Shown here piece by piece: positions 9,674 through 17,872 of a DNA stretch of 64,000 nt. Numbering within the stretch: the stretch's first letter is position 1; the number at the start of each line of letters is the position of its first letter. This stretch comes from Streptomyces sp. T12 (GTDB lineage Bacteria; Actinomycetota; Actinomycetes; Streptomycetales; Streptomycetaceae), in assembly GCF_028736035.1 (NCBI RefSeq), contig NZ_CP117866.1:1736001-1800000 (forward strand). Reading direction: 5' to 3'. The notes under the pieces are model-generated. The model did not search any database. It worked only from the letters and a program-made list of their open reading frames with translations, and was not told where the DNA came from. Made by a program: the position numbers and the translations under genes.

Positions 9674-9800
9674 GCGCACTGCCTCCCATCCGGACTTTAA
9701 CCGTCGGTCCAGGAATTTCACCTGGTCAACCGGCCGCTGGAGGCGACCGGGTCGCGGACTGTAACCGCCGGTTCGGACTTTCACCGACCCCGGAGTGCGC
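9674..9800 (-). promoter_or_regulatory. FMN riboswitch (RFN element)
   Basis: Read on the minus strand, the region contains the hallmark RFN blocks in order: GGGGTCGGTGAAAGTCC, ACCGGCGGTTACAGTCCGCG, TTGACCAGGTGAAATTCC, ACCGACGGTTAAAGTCCGGA and GGGAGGCAGTGC. The closing P1 stem is visible as GCGCACT at the 5' end and AGTGCGC at the 3' end. It lies about 150 nt upstream of the ribE start, so FMN binding should repress ribE-ribM-ribBA-ribH. I see no obvious terminator or anti-SD switch between the aptamer and the ribosome site, so the off-mechanism is unresolved. Confidence 0.95.
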
Positions 9801-9915
9801 TGCTTCTGGTACAGGGCCAGTGTGCCACGCCCGATCCGCGTCCATGCGGGCGAATGCTGTGGGGTGCCTCACAGGGTGCGTGGCTGGATTTCTTCGACAC
9901 TACTTCGATTCGGAA

Positions 9916-9952
9916 TTGGTCCATACCTATTGACTCACTGGTCTAGTCCTCT
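9916..9952 (+). promoter_or_regulatory. Chitinase-type direct repeats with a DasR (dre)-like site
   Basis: Two direct repeats of the pattern TGGTCYAKWCCT lie 22 bp apart (9916-9928 and 9938-9950) and flank a TTGACT -35-like hexamer at 9930. This is the architecture of Streptomyces chitinase promoters. The second repeat lies in ACTGGTCTAGTCCTCT (9937-9952), which matches the published DasR operator ACTGGTCTAGACCACT at 14 of 16 positions by my count. No chitinase follows; the next gene is the sigma factor at 10075. Confidence 0.65.
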
Positions 9953-10074
9953 CTAGTGTCGGCGCAACTTCCGCGGACAGGAACGACAGACGGCCCGGCG
10001 GCGGTGACGACGGCCCTTGCCCGCCGCCGGGTCTCCCAAGTCCCGCTTCCGGCGGTTCTGGCAGGGTGAACGGC

Positions 10075-10962
10075 ATGACGACCGCGACCGCCGACGAGTT
10101 CGAGACCCACCGGCCCCGGCTGTTCGGCCTGGCCTATCGGATGCTGGGCTCCGCCGAGGAGGCCGAGGACACCGTCCAGGACGCGTATCTGCGTTTCAGT
10201 GCCGCCGACCGTGCGCGGATCGAACACCCGGCGGCCTGGCTCGCCAAGGTCGTCACCAACCTCTGCCTCACCCGGCTGACTTCGGCCAGGGCCCGGCGCG
10301 AGCAGTACGTCGGACCCTGGCTGCCGGAGCCCGTGGTCACCTCGGACGGCACGCTCGGACCGCTGGAGTCCGCCGAGCAGCGCGATGCGGTGTCCATGGC
10401 GATGCTGGTGCTGCTGGAGCGGCTCACGCCGACCGAGCGGGCCGTGTATGTGCTGCGGGAGGCGTTCGCGTACGGCCACCGGGAGATCGCCGGAGTGCTG
10501 GACCTGACCGAGGCCAACTGCCGCCAGCTGTACCGGCGGGCGGTCCAGCGGGTGAGTGAGGCACGCTCGCGGTTCGAGTCGTCTTCCGAGCGGCACGAGG
10601 AGCTCGTCACGTCCTTCGTCGCGGCGGCCCGCGACGGCGACCTCAGCGGGCTCGAGAAGCTGCTGGCGGCCGACGTCGTCTGGTCGAGCGACGGCGGCGG
10701 CAAGGTCTCGGCGGCGCGGCGGCCGATCGAGGGCCGGGAGAAGGTGTTCCGCTTCCTGGTGGGCGCGACGCGAACGTTCCTGGCCGGCCTGGACTTCACG
10801 GTGATCGAGATCAACGGTTCGACCGCGCTGGCCTCGTGGGCGGGCGACACGCTGCTCTCGGTGGTGGCGTTCGAGCTGCGGGACGGCGTGGTCGCGCATG
10901 CCTGGGCCATGGTGAACCCGGACAAGCTGGAGTTCGTACGCCGGCAGCTGGCACCGGCCTAG
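10075..10962 (+). CDS. ECF41-family RNA polymerase sigma factor with SnoaL-like C-terminal domain
   Basis: A 295-residue extracytoplasmic-function sigma factor. Region 2 spans about residues 8-45 (RPRLFGLAYRMLGSAEEAEDTVQD) and region 4 about 120-160 (helix-turn-helix HREIAGVLDLTEANCRQLY). A SnoaL-like extension follows that in ECF41 proteins replaces an anti-sigma factor by modulating activity in cis. The three ECF41 fingerprint motifs are all present: WLPEP (about 82-86), DGGGK and, near the C-terminus, NPDKL. I start at the ATG at 10075, behind AGGGTG, rather than the GTG at 10066. The adjacent COE-type oxidoreductase and its promoter complete the usual ECF41 locus. The inducing signal is unknown. 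Confidence 0.92.
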   Translation: MTTATADEFETHRPRLFGLAYRMLGSAEEAEDTVQDAYLRFSAADRARIEHPAAWLAKVVTNLCLTRLTSARARREQYVGPWLPEPVVTSDGTLGPLESAEQRDAVSMAMLVLLERLTPTERAVYVLREAFAYGHREIAGVLDLTEANCRQLYRRAVQRVSEARSRFESSSERHEELVTSFVAAARDGDLSGLEKLLAADVVWSSDGGGKVSAARRPIEGREKVFRFLVGATRTFLAGLDFTVIEINGSTALASWAGDTLLSVVAFELRDGVVAHAWAMVNPDKLEFVRRQLAPA

Positions 10963-10994
10963 CGGGGCGCCGCAGGGCCGTACGGGCGCCGGGC

Positions 10995-11021
10995 TGTCAC
11001 ATTTCTCGCGGGTACTCGGTC
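10995..11021 (+). promoter_or_regulatory. Putative ECF41-type promoter of the COE gene
   Basis: TGTCACA at 10995-11001, then 16 nt, then GGTC at 11018-11021. The published ECF41 promoter is TGTCACA-n16-CGTC, so the -35 is perfect and the -10 matches three of four bases. It lies about 60 bp upstream of the COE start, as expected for direct control by the sigma factor encoded just upstream. Confidence 0.7.
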
Positions 11022-11079
11022 CCAGCTGACGAGGGGCGCTCCGTCCGGGAGCGCCCGGCGTCCGAAGGGGCTGAACAGC

Positions 11080-11817
11080 ATGACCACGATCCTGGTGACC
11101 GGCGGTACCGGAACGCTCGGCCGGCTCGTCACCGAGCGGCTGCGCGCGGACGGGCACGAGGTGCGGGTGCTGAGCCGGCACGCCCAGCCGTACGCCGTCG
11201 ATCTGCGCAAGGGCGGCCCCGGCCTGGACGCGGCGGTGGAGGGCGTGGACACGATCGTGCACTGCGCGACCTCGCCGGGCGGGGGTGACCAGGAGGCGGC
11301 GGCGCATCTGATCGCGGCGGCGGGCAAGGCGGGCGTAGGGCACCTGGTGTACATCTCGATCGTCGGCATCGACCGGGTGCCGCTCGGCTACTACCGGACC
11401 AAGCTCGCCGTGGAGAGGCTGATCGAGGAATCGGGGCTCGGCTGGACCGTGCTGCGGGCGACGCAGTTCCACGACCTGCTGGTACGGATGTTCGCGATCC
11501 TCTCCAAGCCGCCCGTCATGCTGCTCCCGGCCGGCGTGCAGGACCAGCCCGTGGAGGTGGCGGAGGTCGCGGACCGCCTCGCCGAACTGGCCCTCGCGGC
11601 CCCGGCGGGGCGGGTCGAGGACATGGGCGGCCCCGCGGTGCGGACCATCGACTCACTGGCCCGCGCGTACCTCAAGGCGACGGGACGCAAGCGGGCCGTG
11701 GTGAACGTGCCGCTGTGGGGCAAGGCGTACCGGGGGTTCCGCTCGGGCGGCCATCTGACGCCGGCGCGGGCGGTGGGCAAGGGGACGTTCGAGGAGTATT
11801 TGGGGCGGCGGGGCTGA
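11080..11817 (+). CDS. NAD(P)-binding COE-type oxidoreductase/epimerase, ECF41 partner
   Basis: A 245-residue atypical short-chain dehydrogenase (NmrA/NAD-dependent epimerase type) with the Rossmann fingerprint VTGGTGTLGRL at residues 5-15 and an extended-SDR-like YYRTKLAVERLI segment replacing a strict YxxxK. ECF41 sigma factors are genetically paired with carboxymuconolactone decarboxylases, oxidoreductases or epimerases (COE proteins). This gene fills that slot, 117 bp downstream of the sigma gene and preceded by an ECF41-like promoter. Substrate is unknown. It converges on the ROK regulator. Confidence 0.87.
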   Translation: MTTILVTGGTGTLGRLVTERLRADGHEVRVLSRHAQPYAVDLRKGGPGLDAAVEGVDTIVHCATSPGGGDQEAAAHLIAAAGKAGVGHLVYISIVGIDRVPLGYYRTKLAVERLIEESGLGWTVLRATQFHDLLVRMFAILSKPPVMLLPAGVQDQPVEVAEVADRLAELALAAPAGRVEDMGGPAVRTIDSLARAYLKATGRKRAVVNVPLWGKAYRGFRSGGHLTPARAVGKGTFEEYLGRRG

Positions 11818-11955
11818 CGGGGCGAGTGGGGGGGCTGAGTGGGGGTCCTTCCCGCGGTCCGGGGAGGCGGCAAGCGGCGGGGCGCGGCCGCCCGTGGAAC
11901 CCGCCGGTCAGTTCCTGTCGGCTCCCGGACCGCCGCTCAAGGGCGGTTGGGCGGG

Positions 11956-13164
11956 TCACCGGTCCGGCGGTGCGAACAGCTCGTCCTGTGCGGCGTCCCG
12001 CGCGGTGAGCAGCGCTCCGCGTAGCACGGCCCCGCCGCCCAGACCGCTGGGCCGCACCACCGTCACCAACGGCGACATCCGCCGCGTCCGCTCCTCCACC
12101 CGCCGGGCCAGCACGTCCCCGCCGGCCTGCCCGACCTCTCCGCCGAGGACCACGCAACCGGGGTCGAGGATCGCGACGACGGAGGCGACACCGATGGCGA
12201 GACGGTCGGCGAGGGCATCGAGGAAACGGTCGGCGGACGCAGCGGGCGTGTCGGTACCGGCGACCAATGCCACGGCTTCTCTGACAACCCCCGCCGCCAG
12301 TGGCTCGTGTGCAGCGAAGCCCCCGAGGCTCAAGCCGTACGAGCCCGCAAGCTCCGCCACCGCCGTCGACCCCGCCAGCGAGTGGAATCCCCCCTCGCAG
12401 TCCACCGCCGACGGCAGCCCCGGCGTCCCCGGCACCGGCAGGAAGCCGATCTCGCCGGTTCCGCCGGAGGCCCCGCGGCGCAGGGCGCCGTCGAGGACCA
12501 CGGCCGCGCCGGTGCCGTGGCCCAGCCACAGCAGGACGAAGGTGTCCCGGTCCCGGGCGGCCCCGTCGCGCTGTTCCGCGAGGGCGGCGAGGTTGGTCTC
12601 GTTCTCGACGTTGAAGCGGGCCTCGGGGAACCTTTCCTGGAGTGCCGCGACCAGCCGGCGGTGCCATGCGGGCAGGCCCGTGGAGTCGCGCAGCTCACCG
12701 CTGGCCGGGTCGATCAGGCCCGGGGCGCCGATGCCCACCGTATGGAGCCGGTCCGCCCCCGCCTCCTTCACCACCCGCTCCACCAGCGCCACCGCCTGTT
12801 CCACGGCGGGCCCGGTCCCCGTGTCGCCGTCGATCGGCACCGACGCCTCGGCGAGCACGGCCCCGACCAGGTCGGACACGACCACCGAGACGCCCTCGGT
12901 ACGGACGTCCAGCGCCGCCAGATGGGCGCGGTCGGCGACGATGCCGTACAGCTTGGCGTTCGGCCCGCGCCGCTGTTCCCCCGCCTCGCCGACCACCGCG
13001 ATCAGGCCGGCGGCGGTGAGGCGTTCGACGAGGTCGGCGACGGTCGGCCGGGACAGGCCGGTCAGCTGCTTCAACTGCCCTGCCGTCAACGGGCCCTCCT
13101 GCTGGAGCAGGCGCAGGGCGAGCCGGTCGTTGATGGCCCGGGCGGTGCTCGGGGATGCGGGCAT
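11956..13164 (-). CDS. ROK-family transcriptional regulator
   Basis: A 402-residue protein with an N-terminal winged helix-turn-helix (about residues 12-75, LKQLTGLSRPTVADLVERL) joined to a sugar-kinase-like ROK domain. The glycine-rich WLGHGTGAAVVLDGALRRG segment is the ROK nucleotide/sugar region. The cysteine-rich zinc motif common in ROK kinases is not obvious, so this looks like a NagC/XylR-type regulator without kinase activity. It is divergent from the MFS gene at 13285 with a perfect dyad between them, suggesting that it controls itself and that carrier. The sugar effector is unknown. Confidence 0.88.
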   Translation of the reverse strand: MPASPSTARAINDRLALRLLQQEGPLTAGQLKQLTGLSRPTVADLVERLTAAGLIAVVGEAGEQRRGPNAKLYGIVADRAHLAALDVRTEGVSVVVSDLVGAVLAEASVPIDGDTGTGPAVEQAVALVERVVKEAGADRLHTVGIGAPGLIDPASGELRDSTGLPAWHRRLVAALQERFPEARFNVENETNLAALAEQRDGAARDRDTFVLLWLGHGTGAAVVLDGALRRGASGGTGEIGFLPVPGTPGLPSAVDCEGGFHSLAGSTAVAELAGSYGLSLGGFAAHEPLAAGVVREAVALVAGTDTPAASADRFLDALADRLAIGVASVVAILDPGCVVLGGEVGQAGGDVLARRVEERTRRMSPLVTVVRPSGLGGGAVLRGALLTARDAAQDELFAPPDR

Positions 13165-13198
13165 GCCGGGATCCTCCCACGGCTGGTTTATCCGCTAT

Positions 13199-13221
13199 CT
13201 ATCAGGCAGGGTCCCTGATAG
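13199..13221. promoter_or_regulatory. Perfect inverted repeat, candidate ROK operator
   Basis: Two perfect 8-bp arms, CTATCAGG (13199-13206) and CCTGATAG (13214-13221), are separated by 7 nt in the 120-bp gap between the ROK regulator and the divergent MFS gene. Such a dyad, 64 bp before the MFS ATG and 35 bp before the regulator ATG, could repress both promoters. Confidence 0.6.
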
Positions 13222-13284
13222 TTTACGCGGCGACCGCAGGGCCCGGAACCGACAGTGGGCCGAAAACCAGGGAGGGGCCGCAGA

Positions 13285-14496
13285 ATGAGCGCAGTGGTCG
13301 ACGAACAGCGCGAGGTGAAGCGCGCCCGGTACGCCGTGGCCGCCGTCTTCGCCGTGCACGGCGCTGTCACCGGCTCGTTCGCGACACGGGTGCCGTGGAT
13401 CCAGGACCACGCCGGGGTCAGCGCCGGCCAGCTGGGGCTCGCGCTCGCCTTCCCCGCACTCGGCGCCTCCGTGGCGATGCCGCTGGCGGGCAGCATCAGC
13501 CACCGCTTCGGCGCCCGGAACGCCCTGCGCGGCCTGATCGCCCTGTGGACGCTCGCCCTCGCGCTGCCTTCCCTCGCCCCCAACCTGCTGACCCTGTGCC
13601 TGGCCCTGTTCACCTTCGGTGCCACGGCGGGCATGGCGGACGTGGCGATGAACGCGCTCGGCGTCGAGGTCGAGAACCGCCTGGACCGGTCGATCATGTC
13701 GGGGCTGCACGGCATGTGGAGCGCGGGCGCCCTGATCGGCTCGGCGGCCGGCACGCTCGCGGCGCACCTGGGCACCGACGCCCGGCTGCACCACGCGTTC
13801 GCCGCGGCCACCCTCACCTTCCTCGGCGTCCTGGCCTGCCGGTGGGTGCTCGACCTTCAGCCCGCCGAGGACGAGGAACCGCCGCCCCGGTTCGCCCTGC
13901 CGCCACGGTCGGCGCTGCTCATCGGCGCGGTCGGGTTCTGCGCGGTCTTCGCGGAGGGCGCGAGTCTGGACTGGTCGGCGGTCTATCTGCGGGACCAGCT
14001 GGAGACCTCGGCCGGTCTCGCGGCGGCGTGCACGACCGGCTTCACACTCACGATGGCGCTGGCCCGGATCGCCGGCGACAAGGTGGTGGACCGCTACGGA
14101 GCCGTGCGCACGGTCCGGTCCGGCGGCGTCCTCGCCACGCTCGGCGGCCTGCTAGTCGTCGGGTCGGCCCAGCCGGCCGTGGCGATGGCCGGGTTCGCAC
14201 TGCTGGGCCTGGGCATCGCGGTGGTCGTCCCGCTGTGCTTCGCGGCGGCGGGCCGCAGCGGCCCCAACCCCTCTCAGGCCATCGCGGGCGTCGCGACCAT
14301 CACGTACACCTCGGGTCTCGTCGCCCCCGGCGCGATCGGCGGGCTCGCCCAGGCGACCAGTCTGATGGTGTCGTTCTGCGTGGTCACCGTCCTGGCGTCC
14401 GGCCTCGCCGTGTTCGCGGGCGTCCTGCGCGCCGGCGACCGCGACCGCCCGAAGGTCAGCCGCCCGGACGCTGCGGTTCCCGAGCCGCGCTCCTGA
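13285..14496 (+). CDS. MFS transporter divergent from the ROK regulator
   Basis: A 403-residue major facilitator with about 12 hydrophobic helices. It resembles the YbjJ/fucose-permease side of the superfamily, with the first helix reached after a short charged N-terminus (VKRARYAVAAVFAVHGAVTGSFATRVPWIQD) and conserved glycine-rich helices 4, 5 and 11. I start at the ATG at 13285, which has a GGAGGGG ribosome site; the GTG at 13255 would add ten basic residues. The shared dyad with the ROK regulator suggests a sugar or sugar-derived substrate or effector, but this is inference. Confidence 0.85.
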   Translation: MSAVVDEQREVKRARYAVAAVFAVHGAVTGSFATRVPWIQDHAGVSAGQLGLALAFPALGASVAMPLAGSISHRFGARNALRGLIALWTLALALPSLAPNLLTLCLALFTFGATAGMADVAMNALGVEVENRLDRSIMSGLHGMWSAGALIGSAAGTLAAHLGTDARLHHAFAAATLTFLGVLACRWVLDLQPAEDEEPPPRFALPPRSALLIGAVGFCAVFAEGASLDWSAVYLRDQLETSAGLAAACTTGFTLTMALARIAGDKVVDRYGAVRTVRSGGVLATLGGLLVVGSAQPAVAMAGFALLGLGIAVVVPLCFAAAGRSGPNPSQAIAGVATITYTSGLVAPGAIGGLAQATSLMVSFCVVTVLASGLAVFAGVLRAGDRDRPKVSRPDAAVPEPRS

Positions 14497-14537
14497 GGGC
14501 CGCGACTGCGGGCGCCCGATCGGAGGCCTGATGTCGA

Positions 14538-15212
14538 ATGCGCCGGTTCCCGATCGACGTGAGGGTGAAGGCAGCACATCCCAGGACTTCAGGAGCACCC
14601 CATCGGACCGTAACCGCGGATATGGCCATCTCCCTCGACGGCTACGTCGCCGGCACCGACGTCACCATCGACAACCCGGCAGGCCACGGCGCCGAGCCGC
14701 TCTTCGAGTGGATCCACAACCTGGCGAGCTGGCGGGAGCGCCAGGGCATGACCGGCGGGGAGGAGAACCGTGACTCCGAGCTGATGCGCGAGTGGTTCGA
14801 GGCCACCGGAGCGGTGGTCATGGGCCGGATGATGTACGACACGGGTGAGGAGTTCTGGGGCGACAACCCGCCGTTCCGGACCCCGGTCTTCGTCCTCACC
14901 CACCGCCCCCGGCCGACCCTGGTGAAGGAGGGCGGCACCACCTTCACCTTCGTCACCGACGGCATCCACAGCGCCCTCGACCGGGCGAAGGCTGCCGCCG
15001 GGGGCCGGAACGTCGACATCGCGGGCGGGGCGAGCACCGTGCGGCAGTACCTCGCGGAGGGGCTCATCGACGAGCTGCAGCTCCACGTGGTCCCCGCGCT
15101 CCTCGGAGCGGGGCTGCGGCTGTTCGAGGGACCGGGCGCGGTGCGCCGGAACCTCGAACCGGTCAGGGTGGTCGACACGCCCCTCGCCACCCACCTGAAG
15201 TACCGCTTCTGA
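14538..15212 (+). CDS. Dihydrofolate reductase / RibD C-terminal domain family protein
   Basis: A protein of at most 224 residues with the RibD_C/DHFR fold. The sequence TVTADMAISLDGYVAG is the conserved first strand, and NVDIAGGASTVRQYLAEGLIDELQLHVVPALLGAG is the NADPH-binding and C-terminal core. Family members are small NADPH-dependent reductases, mostly of unknown substrate, related to the reductase half of RibD. The start is doubtful. The ATG at 14538 adds about 25 residues not expected for the family. The next in-frame ATG (14622) would cut into the first strand. A GGAGG site sits better for an ATG at 14531 in another frame. The gene lies 41 bp after the MFS stop. Confidence 0.8.
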   Translation: MRRFPIDVRVKAAHPRTSGAPHRTVTADMAISLDGYVAGTDVTIDNPAGHGAEPLFEWIHNLASWRERQGMTGGEENRDSELMREWFEATGAVVMGRMMYDTGEEFWGDNPPFRTPVFVLTHRPRPTLVKEGGTTFTFVTDGIHSALDRAKAAAGGRNVDIAGGASTVRQYLAEGLIDELQLHVVPALLGAGLRLFEGPGAVRRNLEPVRVVDTPLATHLKYRF

Positions 15213-15235
15213 AGTACCGCGCGCACCTGGCTCGG

Positions 15236-16483
15236 CTACAGCCGCACGAGCTGACCGTCGGCGCGCGAAGCGGTGTGCTTCGGTGGGTTGTCCTCGCGAC
15301 CGCCGGGGCGTATGTGGCCGGGGCGGGCGGCGAGGAGTCCGGCGACCGCCTCCGGCACCACCAGAGCGATCAGGGCGGCAAGGGGCACCCGCCAGCCGCC
15401 GGTGGCGGTGTGGAGCACCCCCATGGCCAGCGGGCCGAGGCCGGCCAGCAGGTAGCCGATGGTCTGCGCCATCCCCGAGAGGTCGGCGGCGGCCCGCGGG
15501 CCGTCCGTGCGCAGCCCGAGCAGCGTGATGGCCAGGGGGAAGGCGCCGCCGGTCGCCGCGCCGAGCAGGCACACCCACACCCAGCCGAGAGCGGGGGCCA
15601 GCAGCAGGCCCGCGAGCGAGATCAGCTTCGCCACGATCACGGCCACCACGAGGGGCCTTTGGCCGCGCATGCGGGCGGCGGCGACGGGGACGACGAACCC
15701 CAGCGGGACGCCGATGGCCAGCATCACCGACATCATCAGCCCGGCCTGGCCGCGTGTGTAGCCGCTCGCGTGCATGATCTGCGGCAGCCACGCCACCAGC
15801 ACGTAGAACATCAGCGACACCAGCCCGAGGAACGCCGACACCCACCAGGCCAGCGCGCAGCGCAGCAATGATCCGCCGGATCCCCCTTGCGTCCTCGGCG
15901 CGGGAGGCGGCTGCGACCCGCGATGCCTGCCGCGCGCTCCGGGGGCGGCCAGCAGCCACCACACCGCCGCGGCCGGCACAGCGGGCAGCGCCCACACCGC
16001 GAGCGCCGGCTGCCACCCGGCTGCGGTGCACAGCGGCACCGCGACCGCGGCAGCGAGTGCGCCGGAGACGGCCATGAGGGTCATGGCGAGGCCGGTGAAC
16101 AGGCCGATCCGCCGGGCGAAGTGGTCCTTGATGACCGCGGGCATCAGTACGTTCCCGACGGCGATACCGGCCCCGGACAGCACCGTGCCGGCGAAGAGCG
16201 CCGTCGGCCACGGAAGCGCCCGCACAGCGGCGCCGAGCGCCAGAACCCCGACGGCGGCGCCCACGGCGGCGTGCGTTCCGAACCGGCGGGCCAGGCGGGG
16301 TGCGAGCCAGGCGAAGACGCCCAGGCACAGGACCGGCAACGTCGCCAGCACGCTGACCTGGGTGTCGGAAAGGGTGAGTGCCTCCTGCACGTTCCCGATG
16401 AGCGGCGTCGTCCCCGTGATCGCCGCGCGGAGATTGATGGTCAGCAGAATCAGGCCGGCGATGAGCCACAGCCTGGTTTTCAC
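15236..16483 (-). CDS. CynX/NimT-family MFS transporter
   Basis: A 415-residue, 12-helix carrier of the cyanate/2-nitroimidazole porter group. The opening VKTRLWLIAGLILLTINLRAAITGTTPLIG, with its NLRxAI element at the end of helix 1, is characteristic of CynX/NimT/YeaN proteins. I start at the GTG at 16483, preceded by GGGGGGAAA; upstream codons of the open frame do not resemble the family. It is convergent with the RibD-like gene, 23 bp apart. CynX relatives often act as drug or anion exporters, and no cyanase or nitroreductase gene is nearby, so substrate is unknown. Confidence 0.86.
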   Translation of the reverse strand: MKTRLWLIAGLILLTINLRAAITGTTPLIGNVQEALTLSDTQVSVLATLPVLCLGVFAWLAPRLARRFGTHAAVGAAVGVLALGAAVRALPWPTALFAGTVLSGAGIAVGNVLMPAVIKDHFARRIGLFTGLAMTLMAVSGALAAAVAVPLCTAAGWQPALAVWALPAVPAAAVWWLLAAPGARGRHRGSQPPPAPRTQGGSGGSLLRCALAWWVSAFLGLVSLMFYVLVAWLPQIMHASGYTRGQAGLMMSVMLAIGVPLGFVVPVAAARMRGQRPLVVAVIVAKLISLAGLLLAPALGWVWVCLLGAATGGAFPLAITLLGLRTDGPRAAADLSGMAQTIGYLLAGLGPLAMGVLHTATGGWRVPLAALIALVVPEAVAGLLAARPGHIRPGGREDNPPKHTASRADGQLVRL

Positions 16484-16525
16484 GTGTGTTTCCCCCCATG
16501 CACGTGCGTTCCCCCATGAACGTGA

Positions 16526-16562
16526 CGGCGGCCCTCTCCTCGGTCCCGGGAGAGGGCCGCCG
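16526..16562 (-). terminator. Strong hairpin ending the exported-protein gene
   Basis: A perfect 14-bp stem (arms 16526-16539 and 16549-16562, CGGCGGCCCTCTCC and its complement) with a 9-nt loop lies between the stop of the exported protein at 16584 and the start of the CynX-type carrier. It should separate the two minus-strand transcripts. Confidence 0.75.
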
Positions 16563-16583
16563 GGCTTGCGACATGCGTTGCGG

Positions 16584-17759
16584 TCAGACACTCACGCTGT
16601 GGTTGACCGGACACTTCGCCCTGCCCGCCGTACGGAACGCCGCCGCACCGGCAGCCCCGCCGGAGACGGGCGTGCCCAGTTCCCTCAGGATCTCGTCGGA
16701 CAGCAGGTCCTCCTTGCCCTTCAGGGCGTCGGCGACCTTGAGGTCGGAGACGAACACCAACTCCGCGGCGATGTTGTCCTGAACGATCCGCGCCAGGTTG
16801 TCCAGGGCCACCCCGATGGGGTCCGACGGCAGCTGCGCCGTGGGGATGTCGATCAGGTGGGTGTCCACCTTCTTCTGGTTCATCATCGGCTTGATGATGA
16901 TCTCGGCCTGGTTCAGCACCGACGTCGTCCAGATCGACAGCACCACGGTGTACAGGTCCGCCCAGGCGGCCTCACCGATCTGCGCCCGCCACTTCCTGCA
17001 CAGGCCCTGCACGCCGGAGATCTGCGCCGCGGCGGCGTGCTGCATGTTGACCCGGATCGACGGGTAGACGCGCCCCGCGAAGACCTGGAACGAGGCGATG
17101 TCGAAGGCGCGGGCGCGCAGGGAGTCGGCGATGAAGGTCAGCGCCTCGTCGAGGATCTTCGCGCAGGAGTCGTGCAGTTCCTGCGGCAGGTTCGCCGCGG
17201 CAAGGTTGTTCTTCGCGGTGGTCAGCTTGTCCGCGAACGCCTGCAGCGGCGTCGTCCAGGCGTCGGTGACGGGACCCTTCATCGCCACCATGTCGAGGTC
17301 GTGGGCGTCGATCCGGTCGGCGTTGGAGACGCCCGGGACCTTGTTCGACAGGTACTCCGCGAGCGTGGAGTAGATGCCCAGCGGGACGTGGGCGATGGAC
17401 TTCGCCAGCTCGAACTCCTCCGCCACCGGGTGCTCGACGTACTGCTTGCCCTTGTGGATGAGGGTGAACGTGCCGCCCTTCGCGTCGTTCTGCACCACGA
17501 TGACGGGCCCGAGATTCTTGACCAGGTCGGCCTTCAGCGCCGCGTAGTTGGTGCGCATCGCCGCGTTCACCGCACGGATGGAGTCCCGGGCGGCGGTCCG
17601 GGTGGCCGCGGCGTCCACCGCGTCCACCGCGTCCACCGCGTCCGCGGCAGGGGCGGCGTCGAGAACGGATGCCGCGTTCGGCTGCGCAGCCGTATAGCCC
17701 AGGAGCGTCGCGGCGCCGATGCCGCCCGCGCCACCGATGAATTTCCGTCGTGTTGCCAT
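16584..17759 (-). CDS. Tat-exported protein of unknown family
   Basis: A 391-residue protein that I do not recognise. The N-terminus MATRRKFIGGAGGIGAATLLGY is a textbook twin-arginine signal (TRRKFIG), so it is probably folded in the cytosol and exported. Residues about 36-52 hold a DAV repeat encoded by four copies of a 9-bp unit. The rest is mostly amphipathic helix without transmembrane segments or recognisable catalytic motifs. Only a few cysteines are present, at SCAKIL, LCRKW and the C-terminal AKCPVNHS. It follows the exported isochorismatase-fold protein by 206 bp on the same strand, which suggests a shared extracytoplasmic task. Confidence 0.7.
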   Translation of the reverse strand: MATRRKFIGGAGGIGAATLLGYTAAQPNAASVLDAAPAADAVDAVDAVDAAATRTAARDSIRAVNAAMRTNYAALKADLVKNLGPVIVVQNDAKGGTFTLIHKGKQYVEHPVAEEFELAKSIAHVPLGIYSTLAEYLSNKVPGVSNADRIDAHDLDMVAMKGPVTDAWTTPLQAFADKLTTAKNNLAAANLPQELHDSCAKILDEALTFIADSLRARAFDIASFQVFAGRVYPSIRVNMQHAAAAQISGVQGLCRKWRAQIGEAAWADLYTVVLSIWTTSVLNQAEIIIKPMMNQKKVDTHLIDIPTAQLPSDPIGVALDNLARIVQDNIAAELVFVSDLKVADALKGKEDLLSDEILRELGTPVSGGAAGAAAFRTAGRAKCPVNHSVSV

Positions 17760-17872
17760 GACTTGCTCTCCGTAACGAATCGGTCGTCAGGTGTTCCCGC
17801 CGTGGGGAGCGGTGGCGTGGGGGGAACTGACCCGCCGGGAGCCACGAAGGGCCGGGACGCGGGGAGCAATGC

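Noticed and set aside
9953-10074. Remnant chitinase coding sequence after the DasR-like promoter
   Set aside because: None of the forward frames resembles a chitinase signal peptide or GH18 sequence, so no pseudogene is called.
14589-16574. A 661-codon minus-strand frame through the RibD-like and CynX-like genes
   Set aside because: It is Arg/Gly/Pro-rich shadow coding overlapping two recognised genes in other frames.
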